This document shows positions 59,713 to 64,000 of a DNA stretch of 64,000 nt, piece by piece (positions within the stretch are counted from its first letter, which is position 1; each line of letters opens with the position of its first letter). Source of the stretch: Streptomyces sp. NBC_01429 (GTDB lineage: Bacteria > Actinomycetota > Actinomycetes > Streptomycetales > Streptomycetaceae); contig NZ_CP109599.1 of the NCBI RefSeq assembly GCF_036231945.1, forward strand, positions 7,901,501 through 7,965,500, given 5' to 3'. The position numbers and the translations under genes were made by a program. A model generated the notes under the pieces. The model was given only the letters and a program-made list of their open reading frames with translations. It was not told where the DNA came from and searched no databases.

Positions 59713-59815
59713 TCATCAACGCCTTCGGACACGCGGGTCGCGCCATCGTCGGCGACAACCTCGCCCAGCGGTTCGCCGCGTTCGGTGCCGTCGGCGCGAT
59801 CGTCGACACAACACC
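59697..59815 (+). pseudogene. RraA/aldolase-like fragment
   Basis: The plus strand reads ASDILVINAFGHAGRAIVGD then AQRFAAFGAVGAIVD, a recognisable central strand-loop of the RraA/4-hydroxy-4-methyl-2-oxoglutarate aldolase family. No start or end of such a gene is nearby. It is bounded by the SDR fragment on one side and by the aminotransferase C-terminus on the other. Confidence 0.55.
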
Positions 59816-59819
59816 TTCA

Positions 59820-60186
59820 ACGGCTCCGTGAACACCTTCATCCAGGACGCCGCGCTCGTCGCGGTGCGGAGCCGCGAGGAGGATGTCGCCCGGATGCGGA
59901 GCGCGTACGAGGTCCGGCGCGAGATCATGCGGACGGAACTCGCCGCGATCCCCGGCCTCACCCTCAGCTCGCCGGAGGGAGCGTTCTACCAATTCCCCGG
60001 ATACGACATCGACTTGCCTTCCGTGGAGGTCGTCGCCGCGCTGCGCACGCACGGTGTCGCCGTCCGCCCCGGAAGCGAGTTCGGAGCCCGGGGGAGGAGC
60101 ACCTTCGACTGTCGTACGCTGCGAGCCCGGAATCCATCACCGAGGGCGTCCGCCGGCTGGCCCAGGGCCTCTCGGCCCTGCGGTGA
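59820..60186 (+). pseudogene. Aminotransferase C-terminal part, inverted relative to its N-terminus
   Basis: The plus strand reads NGSVNTFIQDAALVAVRS, MRTELAAIPGLTLSSPEGAF and VAVRPGSEFGARG, a class I/II aminotransferase tail, then shifts by one base in the G-run near 60090 and continues as LRLSYAASPESITEGVRRLA to TGA at 60184-60186. It fits as the missing end of the minus-strand fragment at 58830-59309, implying an inversion or insertion that separated the halves. Confidence 0.7.
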
Positions 60187-60218
60187 ACGCCGCCTCGCTC
60201 GCGACGGGGAGTCGACCC

Positions 60219-60806
60219 ATGCGCAGTGACACCGAACGCAACCGCAGACACCTGATCAAGGCCGCCGCGCTGCTGTTCGAGAACTCGCCGACGCCGGTCA
60301 GCCTGGCGGAGATCGCCAGGCACGCCGAGGTGTCCACCGCGCCGGCCTACCGGCACTTCTCGTCCGTCGAGGAGATCCTGCATGCCTTCCGGGCTCAAGT
60401 AGGCTCCGAAATGCGCGACTTCAGCGCCCGTCAGACCACGCGGGGCATGGCGCGGCTCGAAGCGGTGTCGCGCTGCTGGGTGTCCCTTGTCCTCGAACAC
60501 GGCGGCGCGGTGGCGCAGATGCGGTCGCACCGCGGCTACCTGGAGCGGCTGCGTGAGGCGACCAACTACCTCACGCCCCAGGCCGAGGCGCTGGCCGAGC
60601 CCCTTCGGCAGACCGCCGAGGAACTCGGCCTCGGGGATCTCGGGGACGAGGCGCTGTATCCGTGGAACGCGCTGTTCGATCCACGGGACATCCTCGACCT
60701 CATCAAGAGCGGACGCACCGAGGAGGAGGCCGCCACCCGGCTGGTGGCCGCGCTGCGCGGGGCCCTGATCTCCTGGTCCACGGCGGACCAGGAGCGGAAC
60801 GGGTGA
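60219..60806 (+). CDS. TetR family transcriptional regulator
   Basis: A 195-residue protein. The HTH (SLAEIARHAEVSTAPAYRHF) is in the first 50 residues. ATG 60219 follows GGGGAG. The helical ligand domain has no clear subfamily signature. It is the only intact gene in a decayed zone and probably once controlled its neighbours. No palindrome was found close to its start. Confidence 0.88.
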   Translation: MRSDTERNRRHLIKAAALLFENSPTPVSLAEIARHAEVSTAPAYRHFSSVEEILHAFRAQVGSEMRDFSARQTTRGMARLEAVSRCWVSLVLEHGGAVAQMRSHRGYLERLREATNYLTPQAEALAEPLRQTAEELGLGDLGDEALYPWNALFDPRDILDLIKSGRTEEEAATRLVAALRGALISWSTADQERNG

Positions 60807-60877
60807 GGGAGGGGCCCGGGCCACCGGGCCCACCCACGGCCGGTGTGCCGCCCGGGTGCCGCCCCGCCGCCCGGTGG

Positions 60878-61005
60878 TCAGCGCAGGGAGCTGCCGATGC
60901 TGATGCCGCCGTCCACGTCGAGGACCACGCCCGACACGTACCGGGCCGCCTCCGAGCACAGGTAGGCCGCGGCTTCGGCGATGTCCGCGGGGTCGCGGTT
61001 TCCTG
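60878..61005 (-). pseudogene. Second SDR C-terminal fragment
   Basis: The minus strand reads RDPADIAEAAAYLCSEAARY then VSGVVLDVDGGISIGSSLR and a stop, the standard SDR end (PADIAxAVxFLxSxxAxYVTGxxLxVDGG). The first 200 or so residues are missing; upstream lies the CocE fragment on the other strand. Confidence 0.8.
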
Positions 61006-61029
61006 CAAGTCCCGGGGACGGATCCGGCC

Positions 61030-61805
61030 ACCCAGGGCGTGGACGCCCCGAACGCGATCTCGTTCTCCGTCATCCTGCACTGGTTCGACCACTGGCTGGC
61101 CAAGCGCCCCGGGGCGCTGCTGCCCCCGGACCGTGTGATCAGCTACGCGTCGACCTCCGCCAAGGCGTCGGGCAGTTGGCACGGCTACAGCCGGTGGCCC
61201 TCGGCAGCGGTGTCGGACACGCGCCTCTACCCGACAGCCGACGGCGCGCTCACCAGGAACGCCCCCGCGCCAGCGGGCTTGAGCTATCAGGTCAACCCGA
61301 TCGACGGCCCATCGGTCGACGTCATCGGGACGCTGCCCTGCGACCCGGGCCAGAACCAGGCCACCGCCGAACAGAACGGCGTCCTGCCCAGCGGCAACTA
61401 CGCGACCCGCCGCGCCACCTTCACCCTCCCGGCGTTCACCGAGAACACCACGCTCGCCGGGCCGGTCACCCTCCACCTGAACGCGTCCATCAGCGCGAAG
61501 GACACCTACTTCGTCAGCAAGCTGGAGACCGTCCTTCCGGACGGCCGCGTCCTGCCGATCGAAACGGGCTGCCTTCGGGCCCAGCTGCGGGACAGCCTGG
61601 AGAAGGCCAAGCCCGTCACCCCCGGCGCGCCGACGCGGTACACGGTCTCGCTGGGACAGACACACTGGATGTTCAAGCGGGGGAGAAGCTGCGCGTCACC
61701 ATCGGCGGCGGCGATTCCCCCCGGATCATCCCCGACAACCCCGCGGGCGGTGTCACCGTGCACCTGGGCAGCGAGACCTATGTGGAGCTGCCCGTCCTCG
61801 GGTAG
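61030..61805 (+). pseudogene. CocE/NonD hydrolase C-terminal fragment with frameshift
   Basis: The reading QGVDAPNAISFSVILHWFDHWL is the end of the catalytic domain of an X-Pro dipeptidyl-peptidase/CocE-type hydrolase, followed by the jelly-roll C-terminal domain (LSYQVNPIDGPSVDVIGT, FTLPAFTENTTLAGPVTLHL). Near 61678 one base is missing: HWMFK continues in another frame as AGEKLRVTIGGGDSPRIIP and ends at 61805. The N-terminal catalytic part with Ser is absent. Not functional. Confidence 0.8.
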
Positions 61806-61854
61806 GAGCGGCCGCGGATCGCGGCCGCTCGCTCGTTCGCGGGCGATGGATCGG

Positions 61855-62439
61855 TCACGGGTCCTTGCGGAGCACCAACTCGCCCTTGCCGATGGGCAGC
61901 AGGACTCCGGAGAAGTCGTCCGACGCTTCGACCAGCCGGTTGAAGTCCTCCAACTGGTGAGCGTGGGAAACGGCGTTGTCGACCACGAGCAGGCAGCCGT
62001 CCGCAAGGATCCGCCGCAGCGACTCCCACCATCGGACGTACTCGCCGCGGTTACTGTCCAGGAAGACGAAGTCGTACTCGCCGGCGTCGCGCGAGGCGAT
62101 GAAACGGCCCGCGTCGTCGGTGATTTGCCGGATCCGGGACTGGAGTCCGGCACGCCGGAAATTCCGCTCGGCCATCTTCACCTTGTCGTCGGCCTGCTCC
62201 ACCGTCGTCACCGACCCTTCCGGGCCCACGGCGTCGGCGAGCCACAAGGTGGAGTAGCCGTTGGACGTGCCGATCTCCAGAACGTTCCGCGCCTGGCAGG
62301 CTTTGACAAGCAGCGCGAGAAACGTACCGGTGTCGGGCGTGATGTTCAGCATCTTCCGGCTTCGTTCGTCCGTGGACGAGTCGTTGGCCTCGCCGAATTC
62401 CTCCAACTCTCGCAGCAACTCGGCGAAGGCCGGTTCCAT
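61855..62439 (-). CDS. Class I SAM-dependent O-methyltransferase (catechol-OMT/family 3 type)
   Basis: A 194-residue protein; the ATG complementary to 62437-62439 follows GAGGGG. SAM-binding motif I is VLEIGTSNGYSTLWLA, the acidic loop is VEQADDKVKMAE, and DFVFLDSNRGEYVRWWE carries the metal/substrate Asp typical of family-3 O-methyltransferases (AdoMet-dependent catechol or caffeoyl-CoA types). It lies 31 bp downstream of the TauE permease gene on the same strand and is probably last of a four-gene unit. The acceptor is unknown. Confidence 0.88.
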   Translation of the reverse strand: MEPAFAELLRELEEFGEANDSSTDERSRKMLNITPDTGTFLALLVKACQARNVLEIGTSNGYSTLWLADAVGPEGSVTTVEQADDKVKMAERNFRRAGLQSRIRQITDDAGRFIASRDAGEYDFVFLDSNRGEYVRWWESLRRILADGCLLVVDNAVSHAHQLEDFNRLVEASDDFSGVLLPIGKGELVLRKDP

Positions 62440-62470
62440 GATGCATCCCCTCGTCAATTAATGGTCGGTG

Positions 62471-63241
62471 TCACTTGGCCAGATTCTGGGCCGTGATGTA
62501 CAGGCCGAGGAGCACCAGAGCGGTACAGAGTACCGTGTGAAATTTCTCCTCGGGTATGCTGCGGCGGATCCTGTTCCCGATCGACATTCCCAGAAAGGCC
62601 GGTGCCAGGGACACCGCGGACATGGCGAGGAGGTTCGCGTCCAGGAGATCCTGGGTACGCAGCGACCACGCCAGGGAAACCGTCGACAGGGTGAAGAGGA
62701 TCCCCATGCTCTGGATCAACTGGTCCCGCAGCAGGCCGATCGACTGAAGGTAGAAGACACCCGGGACGGCCGACGATCCGGTCATTCCCGTGAGGAATCC
62801 GTTGACGGCCCCGAGGAACACGCCCACGGGGTGATTCCACCATTTCCCCCTGATGTTCACCTGTAGTCGGAACAGACCTAGAATCCCGTAGACGGCGAGC
62901 CCGACGCCGAGCAGGGCGGACATCACGTCCGCCCGGAAGTAGCTCAGCGTCAGCGCGCCCGACAGGGTGAACAAAGTGGCGGCCAGGAGAAACGGCCAGG
63001 TGAGCTGGATGATTCTCCGACCATGGCCGCCGCGCACCGCCTGGAATACGTTGGTCAGGAACGTCGGGATGATGATCAGCGCCTTGGCGGGCTGAATACC
63101 GATCGTTACGGTGAGAATTCCGAGGACGACGGGCGGCAGGCCCAGGCCGGTCAGTCCCTTGAACAACCCACCGACGAAGAACGTGAGTACGATCAGCACG
63201 AAAGTGGTCAGTTGGAACGAGAAGGGGGCGGCGTCGGTCAC
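62471..63241 (-). CDS. Sulfite exporter TauE/SafE family permease
   Basis: A 256-residue membrane protein with seven or eight helices. GTG start overlapping the cupin stop by 4 bp. FFVGGLFKGLTGLGLPPVVL is the first of the family's paired repeat motifs and VNGFLTGMTGSSAVPGVFYL the second. Members move organosulfur or organic acid anions across the membrane, mainly outward. The neighbours suggest export or uptake of the methyltransferase substrate or product (inference). Confidence 0.92.
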   Translation of the reverse strand: MTDAAPFSFQLTTFVLIVLTFFVGGLFKGLTGLGLPPVVLGILTVTIGIQPAKALIIIPTFLTNVFQAVRGGHGRRIIQLTWPFLLAATLFTLSGALTLSYFRADVMSALLGVGLAVYGILGLFRLQVNIRGKWWNHPVGVFLGAVNGFLTGMTGSSAVPGVFYLQSIGLLRDQLIQSMGILFTLSTVSLAWSLRTQDLLDANLLAMSAVSLAPAFLGMSIGNRIRRSIPEEKFHTVLCTALVLLGLYITAQNLAK

Positions 63242-63765
63242 GGCTGGACGGCGGCCCTCGGGTGCTCGGCCTCGATACCGCAGTCCACGAAGCAGCGCAG
63301 CGCCCGCACCACGTCGGTTTGCTCCTCCGCTGTCAGGTCCTCCGGCTTCTCCGACGCGAAGCGGTCGGCGAGTTCGAGGACGTCGGCCTTGCGATTCTGA
63401 ATGTACACGTCGGCGTCCGCCACGTGTGTCGCGATGCGGTCGGCGACCTTCCCCGCCAGCCCTTCGGCGGCCGGCACGAAGTTGATGTCGAACGTGCCGA
63501 GCTGGAGGAGGACGTACCGCGAGGGCGTTCCGACGGGCGCTCCGTTGACGAACCGGTGCTTGTTCGTGCGGGGCACCTGGAAGACCTGTCCGGGAAGCAC
63601 GGTGAACACCTCGCCGGCTTCGGGGAGTTCGATGGCGATCTGTCCCCTGGAGCAGTACACCATGTCCGACACTTCGTTGTGGAAGTGGTAGGGAACGGCT
63701 TCGTGGTCGAGATTGAACACGCTGACCCGTATGCGGTTCTGATAGTAGAACTCTTTCATTTCCAT
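63238..63765 (-). CDS. Cupin domain protein
   Basis: A 175-residue protein. The cupin metal motif is VPYHFHNEVSDMVYCSRG with His residues and Glu; the second motif is VFQVPRTNKHRFVNG with His. A helical C-terminal tail (ADRIATHVADADVYIQNR) follows. It could be a small dioxygenase, isomerase or ligand sensor; the metal site looks intact. It overlaps the TauE gene (ATGA-type) and is 3 bp from the last gene, so it belongs to the same operon. Confidence 0.82.
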   Translation of the reverse strand: MEMKEFYYQNRIRVSVFNLDHEAVPYHFHNEVSDMVYCSRGQIAIELPEAGEVFTVLPGQVFQVPRTNKHRFVNGAPVGTPSRYVLLQLGTFDINFVPAAEGLAGKVADRIATHVADADVYIQNRKADVLELADRFASEKPEDLTAEEQTDVVRALRCFVDCGIEAEHPRAAVQP

Positions 63766-63768
63766 CGC

Positions 63769-64000
63769 TCAGTTCCCAACTTCCGTGATGATCAGCCCTG
63801 AGTCGTCCGGGGCGGTGATGGGTTGCGGCATTTCGGTCGCGGCGTCGGCCCAGTCGGCGGCGACCTGCTCGGCGGCCTTCACGAAGGCTCCGGCGTAGTT
63901 CTTCTCGTTCTGCCAGAACCTGACGGGGGAGCCGTACGACGACAGGTGCGGAGACGGTCCGTGAACGTTCCCCACGCGCCTCGTCACCCGGTATGTTCCG
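63769..64000 (-). CDS. Unrecognised protein, C-terminal part
   Basis: The minus-strand frame is open across the right edge and ends at 63769 (TGA). The visible 77 or so residues include GNVHGPSPHLSSYGSP, VRFWQNEKNYAGAFVKAAEQ and ADWADAATEMPQPITAP. I do not recognise the family. It begins outside the window and is probably the first gene of the cupin-TauE-methyltransferase operon, separated from the cupin by 3 bp. Confidence 0.6.
   Translation of the reverse strand, partial: GTYRVTRRVGNVHGPSPHLSSYGSPVRFWQNEKNYAGAFVKAAEQVAADWADAATEMPQPITAPDDSGLIITEVGN

Noticed and set aside
1..64000. tRNA, rRNA or CRISPR arrays
   Set aside because: No cloverleaf with a CCA-type acceptor and TTCGA arm, no rRNA core sequence and no regularly spaced repeats with unique spacers were recognised by reading.

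Overview
High-GC actinobacterial DNA, almost certainly Streptomyces. GC-rich third codon positions, GTG starts, GTGA/ATGA stop-start overlaps, leaderless-looking promoters, a SapA-like spore protein, DUF5707 and SCO4225-type proteins and many two-component and TetR/GntR/MerR regulators all fit. The mix of accessory operons and decayed genes suggests a chromosome arm rather than the conserved core. No rRNA, tRNA, CRISPR array, intact transposase or phage gene was found. All calls come from reading the sequence; no database search was run.

Region A (2-15445) is a nitrogen-compound uptake and catabolism island. It holds the end of a FAD amine oxidase, a GntR repressor, a copper/TPQ amine oxidase, and an unbroken operon of a peptide-type ABC importer (binding protein, two permeases, two ATPases). 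Interleaved with the importer genes are an alpha/beta hydrolase, an amidohydrolase-like protein, a cytidine-deaminase-like protein, a creatininase-family amidohydrolase, a cyclase/formamidase and a gamma-glutamyltransferase. An AraC regulator follows. Related GGATCC-centred repeats precede both the amine oxidase and the importer, suggesting common control by the GntR protein.

Region B (15478-20912) is a siderophore uptake operon behind a probable iron box: ATPase, lipoprotein, fused double permease, and a C39-peptidase-like protein.

Region C (20917-33493) mixes secreted TAP-type peptidases, a MerR gene, an OYE reductase/Rrf2 pair around a perfect palindrome, a tyrosine phosphatase, a nucleotidyltransferase, argG and DUF5713 with decayed genes (enoyl-CoA hydratase, MDR oxidoreductase, SRPBCC).

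Region D (33494-42028) is a compact, apparently uncatalogued biosynthetic cluster: P450, acyl-CoA-dehydrogenase-like, FemAB/GNAT-like, SRPBCC, class III aminotransferase with a 16-proline head, ACP, single ketosynthase, and an NAD(P)-dependent thioester-reductase/epimerase-like enzyme. The genes fit an ACP-bound acyl chain that is extended, aminated, reduced and oxidised. It is the best candidate for an undescribed system here.

Region E (42143-58461) is signalling and membrane biology: a double histidine kinase with a degenerate second half and its regulator, an SCO4225-type protein behind a duplicated start region, a TetR/hydrolase pair with twin operators, DUF5707, a SapA-like protein, a second kinase/regulator/CPBP operon, and an ECF sigma/anti-sigma/ABC exporter operon.

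Region F (58462-61805) is a gene graveyard: fragments of 6-phosphogluconate dehydrogenase, an aminotransferase split onto opposite strands, two SDRs, an RraA-like protein and a CocE hydrolase, with one intact TetR gene. Region G (61855-64000) is a minus-strand operon of an O-methyltransferase, a TauE/SafE permease, a cupin and the end of an unrecognised gene.
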